Source of the DNA: Martinezella lusitana
GTDB lineage: Bacteria > Pseudomonadota > Alphaproteobacteria > Rhizobiales > Rhizobiaceae
Direction of reading: 5' to 3'
DNA: 47,035 nt
Assembly: GCF_900094565.1 (NCBI RefSeq)
Contig: NZ_FMAF01000038.1
Coordinates: forward strand, 1-47,035
Shown here: positions 7,679 to 15,295 of the stretch, piece by piece
Layout: each line of letters begins with the position of its first letter
Numbering within the stretch: the stretch's first letter is position 1
Notes under the pieces: generated by a model
Seen by the model: only the letters and a program-made list of their open reading frames with translations
Database searches by the model: none
What the model was told of the DNA's origin: nothing
Translations under genes and position numbers: made by a program

Positions 7679-8896
7679 ATGAATATTCTTGGGGTTCATT
7701 CGGAAGTTGGTCGTCTTCGCGAAGTCATGGTTCACCGCCCTGACCTAAGCCTGCAGCGCCTGACACCGGACAATTGCAAGGCCTTGCTTTTCGACGACGT
7801 GCTGTGGGTCAAGCGTGCCCGGCAGGAGCACGACATCTTCGTTGATGCCTTGCGCGAACGCGGCGTGGTTGTGCAGTCGTTGGGCGAATTGCTCACGGAA
7901 ACGATGGCTTTGCCCAAGGCGCGCCGCTGGCTGCTTGATCGCCGCGTCGAATCCGCGGTTGTCGGAGGTGACATGGTCGATGAACTGCGCGGCTGGCTGA
8001 ACGAGATGCCGGCGGATCGTCTGGCAACCTACCTCGTGGGCGGCATTGCTCGTGCCGAATTGCCATTCGAGCCCCTCGGGCTGACCGGACGCACGCTGGC
8101 ACCGCAGGATTTCGTGCTACCGCCGCTGCCGAACCAGCTCTTTACCCGCGACAGTTCCTGCTGGATCTATGGTGGCGTTTCGGTCAATGCCATGTATTGG
8201 CAGGCGCGACGGCCAGAGGCTGCAAATGTCGAGGCGATCTATCGTTTTCATCCTCGCTTCGACGCCGCCGACTTCACATTCGTCTCGCCTGAGAACCCGG
8301 TCACCGGAACCAGTCTTGAAGGTGGGGACGTCATGCCAGTTGGCGACGGGGTCGTCCTGATCGGCATGGGTGAACGCACCACCCCGCAGGCGGTCGGCGC
8401 GCTGGCCCGAAGTCTTTTTGCCGCTGGTATCGCGAAACGCATTATCGCGGCACTAATGCCGCGCGATCGCAGCTTCATGCATCTCGATACCGTGTTTACC
8501 TTCTGCGACCGGGATCTGGTGACGATGTATCCTCCCGTCGTCGATCGGTTGCGGAGCTTCTCGCTGCGACCAGGTGATGTCGAAGGTTCGGTGGACACCC
8601 GGGAGGAGACATCTCCATTTACGGACGTGGTTGCGCAAGCGCTTGGATTGAAGAGCTTGCGTATCATTGCGACTGGCGGCGACCGCTACGAAGCCGAACG
8701 CGAGCAGTGGGATGACGGCAACAATGTGATCGCCGTCGAGCCCGGCGTCGTCATCGCCTACGACCGCAACGTCTACACCAATACGCTGCTGCGCCGCGCA
8801 GGCGTCGAGGTGATCACCATCGAAGGGGCAGAACTCAGCCGTGGCCGTGGTGGCGGACACTGCATGACGTGCCCGATTGATCGCGCCCCCCTTTAG
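7679..8896 (+). CDS. arcA: Arginine deiminase
   Basis: The enzyme is 405 aa, the usual length, and hydrolyses arginine to citrulline and ammonia in the cytoplasm as the first step of the deiminase pathway. Guanidino-modifying-enzyme motifs are all present: FTRDSS near residues 155-160, EGGDV near 214-218, HLDTVF with His268, and the C-terminal RGRGGGHCMTCP with catalytic Cys395. The start at 7679 follows the permease closely, with AGGGATCAG upstream, and gives an N-terminus (MNILGVHSEVGRLREVMVHRP) like characterised ArcA proteins. The reading frame is open upstream, but that sequence overlaps arcD in another frame. It is second in the operon and shares control by the FixK box at 6119. The reaction also produces ammonia that can raise pH. 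Confidence 0.97.
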   Translation: MNILGVHSEVGRLREVMVHRPDLSLQRLTPDNCKALLFDDVLWVKRARQEHDIFVDALRERGVVVQSLGELLTETMALPKARRWLLDRRVESAVVGGDMVDELRGWLNEMPADRLATYLVGGIARAELPFEPLGLTGRTLAPQDFVLPPLPNQLFTRDSSCWIYGGVSVNAMYWQARRPEAANVEAIYRFHPRFDAADFTFVSPENPVTGTSLEGGDVMPVGDGVVLIGMGERTTPQAVGALARSLFAAGIAKRIIAALMPRDRSFMHLDTVFTFCDRDLVTMYPPVVDRLRSFSLRPGDVEGSVDTREETSPFTDVVAQALGLKSLRIIATGGDRYEAEREQWDDGNNVIAVEPGVVIAYDRNVYTNTLLRRAGVEVITIEGAELSRGRGGGHCMTCPIDRAPL

Positions 8897-8913
8897 CTAC
8901 AGAGGAACTTGTC

Positions 8914-9915
8914 ATGCCTATCAATCTCCATGGTCGCAGCGTTCTGTCCCTCGATGATCTGGAAGCCGAGGAGATCCGCCACCTGCTGCGCCTTGCGGCC
9001 GATCTCAAGGTCGCAAAACTAGGCGGATACGAAGTGCCGCGCCTGACACGAAAGAATATCGCACTTATCTTCGAAAAGGATTCGACCCGCACCCGAACCG
9101 GGTTCGAGGTGGCAGCCTATGATCAGGGTGCACACGTCACCTACATGGGTCCCACCGGCAGTCATATCGGCCACAAGGAATCGATGAAGGATACCGCGCG
9201 TGTTCTCGGCCGCATTTATGATGCCATCGAGTATCGCGGTTTCGCGCAGAGTGCGGTCGAGACCCTGAAAACCTATTCCGGCGTGCCGGTCTATAATGGG
9301 CTCACCGACGTTTCTCATCCGACGCAAATTCTCGCGGATCTCATGACGATGCGCGAATTCACCCACAAGCACCTGTCGGACATGGTCGTGACCTTCCTTG
9401 GCGACGGGCGCGACAATGTGGCGATGTCGCTTGCGCTCGGCGCTGCCAAGGTCGGAATCGATTTTCGTCTCGTCTCGCCGACGGCCCTGTGGCCGGACCA
9501 AGCTTTTGTCGATCATGTGAAGTCGCAAGCCTGGAAAAGCGGCGGCAAGTTCGCTTTGATGGAACATGTCGGCTCCGGAGTGCTGGGAGCCGATTTTATC
9601 TACACGGATGTCTGGCTTTCAATGGGCGAGAATGAATCGGCTTGGGCGGAGCGCATCCGGCTTCTTTCTCCCTTCCGGGTCACCGCCCAGGTGATCGAGG
9701 CGACCGAAAATCCCTATGTGAAATTCATGCATTGTCTTCCGGCGTTTCACAACACCGAGACGGAAGTCGGTGCCCGCATCGCCAAGGAATACGGCATCGA
9801 TTGCATGGAGGTGACGGACCAGGTTTTCGAGTCCCACGCCTCCATTGTCTTCGATCAGGCCGAAAACAGAATGCATACGATCAAGGCGCTGCTCGTTGCG
9901 ACGATCGGAAGCTGA
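8914..9915 (+). CDS. arcB: Catabolic ornithine carbamoyltransferase
   Basis: At 333 aa it has the family's diagnostic sites: carbamoyl-phosphate binding STRTR at residues 57-61, HPTQ at 135-138, and ornithine-binding/catalytic HCLPAFH from residue 273. In this pathway it runs backwards, splitting citrulline with phosphate into ornithine and carbamoyl phosphate. GAGGAA precedes the ATG, and arcA ends 17 bp upstream. The gene order arcD-arcA-arcB-arcC argues for the catabolic role rather than arginine biosynthesis (argF). Catabolic and anabolic forms are not separable on motifs alone, so the assignment rests on context. ArcC starts one base after its stop, implying translational coupling. Confidence 0.96.
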   Translation: MPINLHGRSVLSLDDLEAEEIRHLLRLAADLKVAKLGGYEVPRLTRKNIALIFEKDSTRTRTGFEVAAYDQGAHVTYMGPTGSHIGHKESMKDTARVLGRIYDAIEYRGFAQSAVETLKTYSGVPVYNGLTDVSHPTQILADLMTMREFTHKHLSDMVVTFLGDGRDNVAMSLALGAAKVGIDFRLVSPTALWPDQAFVDHVKSQAWKSGGKFALMEHVGSGVLGADFIYTDVWLSMGENESAWAERIRLLSPFRVTAQVIEATENPYVKFMHCLPAFHNTETEVGARIAKEYGIDCMEVTDQVFESHASIVFDQAENRMHTIKALLVATIGS

Positions 9916-9916
9916 G

Positions 9917-10849
9917 ATGTTGATCGTCGCAGCATTGGGAGGAAACGCGCTTTTGCGTCGCGGCGAGCCGATGACGGCTGAACACCAGCGGGCGAATGTC
10001 CGGCTTGCCGTCGCTGCCTTGGCCGAACTCATCCTTGCCGGTCACTCTCTGGTCATCACCCATGGCAACGGCCCTCAGGTTGGGCTCCTTGCCTTGCAGG
10101 CAGAAGCCTCCAACGGCAATGGTATTCCGTTGGATGTTCTCGGTGCCGAAACAGAGGGGATGATCGGCTATATGATCGAACAGGAGCTCGGAAATGTCCT
10201 GAAGAACCATCCAATTGCAACCTTGCTGACGATGGCACGGGTGGAGGCAGGCGATCCCGCCTTTTCACATCCGACCAAGTTCATCGGCCCGGTTTACGAC
10301 GCGCCGACCGCCCGCCGGCTTGGCAGAGAGCGCGGCTGGAGAATCGCGCCCGACGGTGAAAGCTGGCGGCGTGTCGTCGCGTCGCCAAAACCCTTGGCAA
10401 TCATCGAGGCCAAAACCATCGCCTTGCTCGTCAATCACGGCGTGACCGTCATCTGCACCGGTGGCGGCGGCATCCCCGTGATCGAACAGGCGGACGGCGG
10501 ACTTACCGGGATCGAGGCCGTCATCGATAAAGATGCCGCCAGTGCGCTCCTGGCGCGACAGCTGAATGCCGACATGTTGCTGCTTCTAACTGATGTCGAC
10601 GCAGTCTATCTGGATTACGGGACACCGAAGGCTCGAAGCTTGGGTCGTATTGCTCCGGAGATGTTATCCGGCGCGAGGTTTCCACCAGGCTCGATGGCGC
10701 CCAAAGTCACTGCCGCAATCCAGTTCGCAGTGGAAATGGACAGACCGGCTGGCATCGGCAAGCTCGAGGACGCCAGCGCCATCGTCCGCGGCGAAAAGGG
10801 AACCTTGTTCGATCCGCATCTGTCGGCAAATGCCCGATCGGCTCGCTGA
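9917..10849 (+). CDS. arcC: Carbamate kinase
   Basis: This is a 310-aa amino-acid-kinase-fold enzyme. It transfers phosphate from carbamoyl phosphate to ADP, giving ATP, carbonate/CO2 and ammonia, the energy-yielding step of the pathway. Typical elements are LGGNALLRRG at residues 7-16, HGNGPQVG near 50, the central VICTGGGGIPV loop, IDKDAASALLARQLNADMLLLLTDVDAVYLDYG, and GSMAPKVTAAI near the C-terminus. The start at 9917 is one base beyond the arcB stop; longer reading frames overlap arcB and are not used. The last gene of the operon, it converges on ftsH with only about 30 bp between them. Confidence 0.96.
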   Translation: MLIVAALGGNALLRRGEPMTAEHQRANVRLAVAALAELILAGHSLVITHGNGPQVGLLALQAEASNGNGIPLDVLGAETEGMIGYMIEQELGNVLKNHPIATLLTMARVEAGDPAFSHPTKFIGPVYDAPTARRLGRERGWRIAPDGESWRRVVASPKPLAIIEAKTIALLVNHGVTVICTGGGGIPVIEQADGGLTGIEAVIDKDAASALLARQLNADMLLLLTDVDAVYLDYGTPKARSLGRIAPEMLSGARFPPGSMAPKVTAAIQFAVEMDRPAGIGKLEDASAIVRGEKGTLFDPHLSANARSAR

Positions 10850-10866
10850 CTTGGCCATGATGTTAA

Positions 10867-10882
10867 AGGGCTGGACCGCCCT
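10867..10882. terminator. Small hairpin between convergent arcC and ftsH
   Basis: AGGGC-tggacc-GCCCT forms a perfect 5-bp stem immediately beyond the ftsH stop codon. On the minus strand it is followed by TTTAA. It could act as a weak terminator for either operon, but the stem is short and the T-run poor. Confidence 0.3.
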
Positions 10883-12732
10883 CAAATCCCTCTAACGGCA
10901 AGGCGAGGCGAAATACCTGCGTCCGGCAATTTTGGCTGGCGCTGAAGCGGTGCGAAATCTGCGGGCGTGATGGTCTCCCTTTCAAGCAGAAGTTTTGCGC
11001 CGGCTTTCAGATTCTCGATGTTGGCCGAAAGCATCTCCTTCGCCATCTGGTATGCTTCGTCGATCATCTCCCTTATCGCCAGATCGACTTCCCGAGCGGT
11101 TGCTTCGGAATAGTCGCGCGGACGGACGCCGAGCTGATTGTCGTCGAGCCACTGTGCTCTTTGGGGTTCAAGGACCGCCTGACCGACCGAGGCATTCATC
11201 CCGAATCGAGTGATGCTTTCACGCGCGATATCGGTGGCCTTGCCAAGATCGTCGGCAGCACCGGTCGATACCTCTCCAAAGACCACCTCCTCTGCCGCGC
11301 GACCGGCCAGCAAGGCGATCATGCGTTCCTTCAATTCACTCGACGTGATGAGAAAGCGATCCTCCGTCGGCCTCTGCAAGGTATATCCGAGCGCACCGAT
11401 CGACCGCGGAATGATCGAGACCTTTTGAACGGGATCCGTCTTGGCAAGCGAAGTCGCGACCAGCGCATGCCCCATCTCGTGATAGGCAACGCGTTCCCTC
11501 TCGTTTGCATTGAGCAGCCGGCTTCGGCGCTCCGACCCCGCAACGATACGCTCCGTTGCCTGCACAAAGTCCTCGGTGGTGACGGTATCGCCGTGACGCC
11601 TGGTAGCGATGATGGCAGCCTCATTGACGAGGTTTGCGAGATCTGCGCCGGTAAAGCCCGGCGTTAGTGCGGCGACGTCGTTTATGTCGAAGTCGGCGGC
11701 AACCGCGATCTTCTTGATATGAACCTTGAGAATGTCGGCGCGACCTTTCCGGTCGGGACGATCGATGACGATCTGGCGGTCGAACCGGCCCGCTCTCAGC
11801 AAGGCTGCATCGAGAACTTCGGGGCGATTGGTTGCGGCGAGCAGCACGATACCGACGCGCGGGTCGAATCCGTCAAGTTCCGACAGCAGCTGATTGAGCG
11901 TCTGCTCCTTCTCGTCGCCGCCGCCATAACCTGCAAGCGGGCTGCGAGCTCGGCCGAGTGCATCCAGTTCATCGATGAAAATTATGCAGGGAGCAGCCTT
12001 GCGTGCTTGTTCGAACAGATCGCGGACGCGGGCGGCGCCGACGCCGACAAACATCTCGACGAATTCGGCGCCGGAGATGGAAAAGAACGGCACGTTCGCT
12101 TCCCCGGCGATAGCTCGCGCCAGAAGCGTCTTGCCTGTACCGGGTGGGCCGACCAACAGCACACCCTTGGGAATCCGCGCGCCGAGCCGACCGTAATTAT
12201 CCTGCTCCTTCAGAAAGGAAACGATTTCCTGCAGTTCGGCTTTGGCCTCGTCCGCGCCTGCCACGTCGTCGAACGTGACTCCGGTCTTGCGCTCCAAATA
12301 GACCTTCGCCTTTGATTTTCCGATATTGATCAAGCCACCCACGCCTTGTCGGTCGATCATTCCGCGAAAGAAGAAGACCCAAATTCCAAGGAAGAAGAGT
12401 GTCGGCAGCGTCCAGGAGAGGATGGTTGTCAGCCAATTGCTGTCGGTGCCGCCGGAGACTTGAACCCCGGCCTTTTCGAAGGTCGCAGCAACGGCTGGGT
12501 CCACGCGGTTGGATATGAAGAGCGTTTTGCCATCTTGGGGAACCTTGAAGACACCTTGGACCATCGTCTCAGTCAGTGTGACCGATTGAACCTTGCCGTC
12601 GGCCACCATGTGCATCAGGTCGCTGTAGGATATCTCGGCCGTGTCGCGATAGGCGAACCATATCTGGAAAAGGCTGAGCAGCAGGAACGCCACGAGAAAA
12701 TAACCGATGCTGAAGGTGTGTTTCCGGTCCAT
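10882..12732 (-). CDS. ftsH: ATP-dependent zinc metalloprotease FtsH
   Basis: This 616-aa AAA+ membrane protease removes misassembled membrane proteins and some regulators. It has a transmembrane segment at about residues 9-27, a periplasmic segment, and a second membrane span at about 105-122. Walker A GPPGTGKT is near 195-202, Walker B IIFIDELDALG near 250-260, then the second region of homology (LLAATNRPEVLDAALLRAGRFDRQ) and the zinc site HEMGH at 418-422. The length is slightly below chromosomal FtsH (about 640), with a shorter tail. This is probably an extra, accessory copy. It diverges from the BI-1-like gene, and a FixK box at 12794-12807 predicts a transcript start 27 bases before its ATG, so it is probably induced at low oxygen. 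Confidence 0.96.
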   Translation of the reverse strand: MDRKHTFSIGYFLVAFLLLSLFQIWFAYRDTAEISYSDLMHMVADGKVQSVTLTETMVQGVFKVPQDGKTLFISNRVDPAVAATFEKAGVQVSGGTDSNWLTTILSWTLPTLFFLGIWVFFFRGMIDRQGVGGLINIGKSKAKVYLERKTGVTFDDVAGADEAKAELQEIVSFLKEQDNYGRLGARIPKGVLLVGPPGTGKTLLARAIAGEANVPFFSISGAEFVEMFVGVGAARVRDLFEQARKAAPCIIFIDELDALGRARSPLAGYGGGDEKEQTLNQLLSELDGFDPRVGIVLLAATNRPEVLDAALLRAGRFDRQIVIDRPDRKGRADILKVHIKKIAVAADFDINDVAALTPGFTGADLANLVNEAAIIATRRHGDTVTTEDFVQATERIVAGSERRSRLLNANERERVAYHEMGHALVATSLAKTDPVQKVSIIPRSIGALGYTLQRPTEDRFLITSSELKERMIALLAGRAAEEVVFGEVSTGAADDLGKATDIARESITRFGMNASVGQAVLEPQRAQWLDDNQLGVRPRDYSEATAREVDLAIREMIDEAYQMAKEMLSANIENLKAGAKLLLERETITPADFAPLQRQPKLPDAGISPRLAVRGI

Positions 12733-12793
12733 GGGTGCCTCCGGGCGTAGCGTATCGACACCTCATTGGTTTCATGCGGCCGCTGCCACGTCC

Positions 12794-12807
12794 TTGACAC
12801 GGATCAA
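12794..12807. promoter_or_regulatory. FixK/FNR box between ftsH and the BI-1-like gene
   Basis: TTGAC-ACGG-ATCAA. On the minus strand it predicts a transcript start at about 12759, 27 bases before ftsH. On the plus strand it predicts about 12842, 81 bases before the divergent gene. The leader length fits ftsH best, but it may serve both. Confidence 0.8.
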
Positions 12808-12922
12808 AGACCGGCTTGGCGCCTGGTGGTAGCTCTCTCAAGACGCTTTCCATGGCGTGCGGCCTTATTGGCCATCAGCTTGCTCAGCGTCATGACCCCT
12901 TCGGAAAACCCCAGTTCACGAG

Positions 12923-13651
12923 ATGACTATGGCCCAAGATCGCTTCGTCCCCGCAACATCACTTCGCCACGACCGGTCCGCAAATGACAATGTCGATCTC
13001 GGGCTGCGGCAATTTCTGCTGCAAGTCTATAATTATATGGCCGGAGCGCTGTGCCTGAGCGGCCTTACCGCATATCTGGCAATCGAGACCGGCTTCTATC
13101 AAAGGATCGCCGGGACTGGCTTCATCTGGTTGGTTATTTTCGCTCCGCTGGTGGCACTGCTGTTTTTGACCATCCGGCTGGAGAAGATGCCCCTCGCCTC
13201 AGTCATGGCGCTGTTCTGGATCTATGCTTGCCTGATGGGACTATCGTTCGCCGGCATTTTCCTGATCTACACCAATGAAAGCATTGTGCGGACCTTTTTC
13301 ATCAGCGCAGCGATCTTCGCCGCCACGAGCCTTTACGGCTACGCCACGAAAGCCGATCTTTCGCGCTTTGGTTCCATTTTGACAATGGCACTCCTTGCAA
13401 CCATTGTTGTTAGCTTCGCAAACATTTTGCTGGCCTCGACCATTCTGCAAATTGCCGTCTCGGCAGTGGCCGCCGTTCTCTTCGTCGGGCTGACTGCCTA
13501 CGACACACAGCGCCTCAAACAGATCTATCAGGCCTGTTATCCGTCGGAACCAACTGTGAAGATGGCGCTAATGGGCGCCCTCACACTTTACCTTGATTTC
13601 ATTAACCTTTTCGTCTTGCTCCTTCAATTCAGTGGCGACAGGCGCAGATGA
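12923..13651 (+). CDS. Bax inhibitor-1/YccA-family membrane protein
   Basis: The protein is 242 aa with seven hydrophobic segments. The N-terminal LRQFLLQVYNYMAGALCLSGLTAYLAI and C-terminal VGLTAYDTQRLKQIY...LMGALTLYLDFINLFVLLLQF are typical of the YccA/BI-1 (TMBIM) family of inner-membrane proteins. In E. coli YccA binds and restrains FtsH. It is therefore notable that this gene is divergent from ftsH and shares its FixK-box intergenic region; a modulator-protease pair is a reasonable inference. Two ATGs (12923, 12929) are possible, and GAG directly before the first slightly favours the second. The host-attachment-type gene follows 134 bp downstream with no FixK box of its own. Confidence 0.9.
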   Translation: MTMAQDRFVPATSLRHDRSANDNVDLGLRQFLLQVYNYMAGALCLSGLTAYLAIETGFYQRIAGTGFIWLVIFAPLVALLFLTIRLEKMPLASVMALFWIYACLMGLSFAGIFLIYTNESIVRTFFISAAIFAATSLYGYATKADLSRFGSILTMALLATIVVSFANILLASTILQIAVSAVAAVLFVGLTAYDTQRLKQIYQACYPSEPTVKMALMGALTLYLDFINLFVLLLQFSGDRRR

Positions 13652-13784
13652 AGCTTCAAAGCGACGAAAGAAATCTGCGGCCGTCCAAGCGGCGGCAGGC
13701 GCGACCGCAAGACACCAACCCGCCGATGCGTGAAGACGGTCAGTCTGGTCGTAGCATTCGACATCGTGCCAACAGGAGCGAAAG

Positions 13785-14228
13785 ATGGAAAAACACAGAA
13801 TCCCGAGAGACAGTTGGGTATTGGTTTGTGACGGCGTCAAGGCGCTGTTTCTGCGCAACGATGGCGATGCCGAACTCATCAATCTGATTCCAGTTGAGAT
13901 CTACGGTGACAAAACAGCCTTTCAGGCGCCCGCCTCGGATCGCCCCGGTCGGATTTATCAATCACAAGGCCGATCGCGCAGCTCCGTTGAGGCGGTCGAT
14001 CTAAAATGGCAAAGCGAAGAGGCGTTTGTGAGCGATGTCGCCCGCAGACTTGATCAACTGGTCCGCAACCGCACAGTCAAGCATTTGATCATCATCGCTC
14101 CGCCGAAAGTCCTGGGCGTCCTTCGAGCGCATTTGACACCGACGGTGCACTCCGTCGTCAAAGGCGAGGTAGCAAATGATTTCACCATGCTTCCCATTCC
14201 GGAAATTGAGCAAAGGTTGAAAGGTTGA
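13785..14228 (+). CDS. Host attachment family protein
   Basis: This 147-aa cytoplasmic protein matches the pattern of the family named after a protein required for attachment to host cells: WVLVCDGVKALFLRNDGD at the start, DRPGRIYQSQGRSRSSVEAVD in the middle, and LIIIAPPKVLGVLRAHL then KGEVANDFTMLPIPEIEQRL at the end. The fold is related to archaeal release-factor-like (baeRF) domains. Despite the name, a role in attachment is weakly supported, and the gene is repeatedly found among stress genes. GGAGCGAAAG precedes the ATG. It lies downstream of the BI-1-like gene in the same direction and has no FixK box of its own, so it is probably cotranscribed. Confidence 0.85.
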   Translation: MEKHRIPRDSWVLVCDGVKALFLRNDGDAELINLIPVEIYGDKTAFQAPASDRPGRIYQSQGRSRSSVEAVDLKWQSEEAFVSDVARRLDQLVRNRTVKHLIIIAPPKVLGVLRAHLTPTVHSVVKGEVANDFTMLPIPEIEQRLKG

Positions 14229-14311
14229 CCCCAGGATGCCCGCGATTGCAAAGATAGAAACGAGTTGTGAGGGATATCGTCCCAACGTTCTATGCGAATA
14301 GAATCGTGATG

Positions 14312-14325
14312 TTGACCCAAGACAA
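14312..14325 (+). promoter_or_regulatory. Degenerate FixK/FNR-like box before the DUF2267 gene
   Basis: TTGAC-CCAA-GACAA has one mismatch to TTGA-N6-TCAA. Its centre predicts a transcript start near 14360, 17 bases before the ATG at 14377. The spacing supports it and the mismatch weakens it. Confidence 0.4.
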
Positions 14326-14376
14326 TGCGCATCAGCGGGAATTCGGTGAGGATACCCTTCATCAAGGAGGCCTACC

Positions 14377-14826
14377 ATGAGCTTTATCCCTTCCCAGACC
14401 TTCTCGGATTCTGCGCACCAAGCCGAAATCTGGGTCGTAGAGTTGTCAGAGTATCTCCATTGTGAACGGAATGAGGCCTACGATTGCCTGCGGTCCGTCC
14501 TGCACGCGCTTCGAGATTCAATGGATCTGAAGGCGATGGCCGATTTTTCATCGCATCTGCCGCCATTGATCCGGGGAATATTCTACGAAAACTGGCAGCC
14601 TCAACACGCCCAGCCGTGCTCAGATAGAATGGACTTCTTTGCAAGCATCGGCAGGCGGTCAGTGAAGCTGAACGACATTGGCGTCGAGCAGGCAGCACAG
14701 AATGTCTTCAAGTTGCTGGATCATCACTTGAGCCTGGCTGTAATTAAAAGAGTCAAACTGGCGATGAATCCTTCTCTCGGGACGCTCTGGCCCGAGCGCC
14801 CGCAGCAATCGAATAGCGCCGCGTAG
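14377..14826 (+). CDS. DUF2267 domain protein
   Basis: This 149-aa protein has the DUF2267 signature: an N-terminal HQAEIWVVELSEYLHCERNEAYDCLRSVLHALRDSMDLKAMADFSSHLPPLIRGIFYENWQP block, then a second half-repeat (VEQAAQNVFKLLDHHLSLAVIKRVKLAMNPSLGTLWP). The function of the family is unknown; it is common beside Usp, BON and CBS genes in rhizobial stress clusters. AAGGAGG lies 8 bases before the ATG, a strong ribosome site. A one-mismatch FixK-like box at 14312 is at the right distance for its own promoter. It converges on the small gene ending at 14918. Confidence 0.88.
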   Translation: MSFIPSQTFSDSAHQAEIWVVELSEYLHCERNEAYDCLRSVLHALRDSMDLKAMADFSSHLPPLIRGIFYENWQPQHAQPCSDRMDFFASIGRRSVKLNDIGVEQAAQNVFKLLDHHLSLAVIKRVKLAMNPSLGTLWPERPQQSNSAA

Positions 14827-14917
14827 CTTAAAAAGAAGAACACCGGCAAACGGCGATGTGAGAACCGAATAGGCTTGCCGCGCTCCCTTCATTGCGGCCG
14901 ATTACGGCCGTGCGCTG

Positions 14918-15277
14918 TCATCTCATGCTCGCCATGCGACGCAATCGGCGGACCGTCTCGCAGCCACCGGACTTCGCAGAGTTTCCAGCTTGGTTGCCTG
15001 CAACCTCGGTTGCTGCATCAAGCAGCTCCAAGGCATATGCTACCGCCGCATCGGTATCCTCGCGACAAAGGCTTGCGTTTGTGCAGCGCGCATCAAGGGC
15101 CTGTCTGATCCTACTCTTGAGCGAGAGCATTCCGTTGCTACTGGAATAGGCCAAAAGCTCGTGGAGGCAACTTGTGGCGACAATCTCCGAGGCGATAAGC
15201 TTGCCCTCGACCTCTCCGAGTGTCGGAATGGCAAATCGCTGCCCTCCCCTTCTGCAATCGCGATCCGTCGTCAGCAT
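14918..15277 (-). CDS. Small conserved protein, paralogue of the 39525 gene
   Basis: I do not recognise the family by name. This 119-aa protein shares a clear pattern with the gene at 39525-39839: AIP(T/S)LG(E/D)VEG(K/R)...E(I/L)(V/I)A..., then a basic segment leading to (I/M)R(Q/H)A(L/I)D(A/R)(R/K)C..A(S/R)LC..DT(D/E)(A/S)A...A..LL. It is predicted to be helical and cytoplasmic, with two or three conserved Cys. The start at 15277 is preceded by AAAGGAG and is 18 bp after the beta-CASP nuclease stop, so it is second in that operon and under the FixK box at 16950. The pairing with a nuclease suggests a partner role, but nothing in the sequence proves it. Confidence 0.75.
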   Translation of the reverse strand: MLTTDRDCRRGGQRFAIPTLGEVEGKLIASEIVATSCLHELLAYSSSNGMLSLKSRIRQALDARCTNASLCREDTDAAVAYALELLDAATEVAGNQAGNSAKSGGCETVRRLRRMASMR

Positions 15278-15295
15278 GGTCTTACTCCTTTGCGG

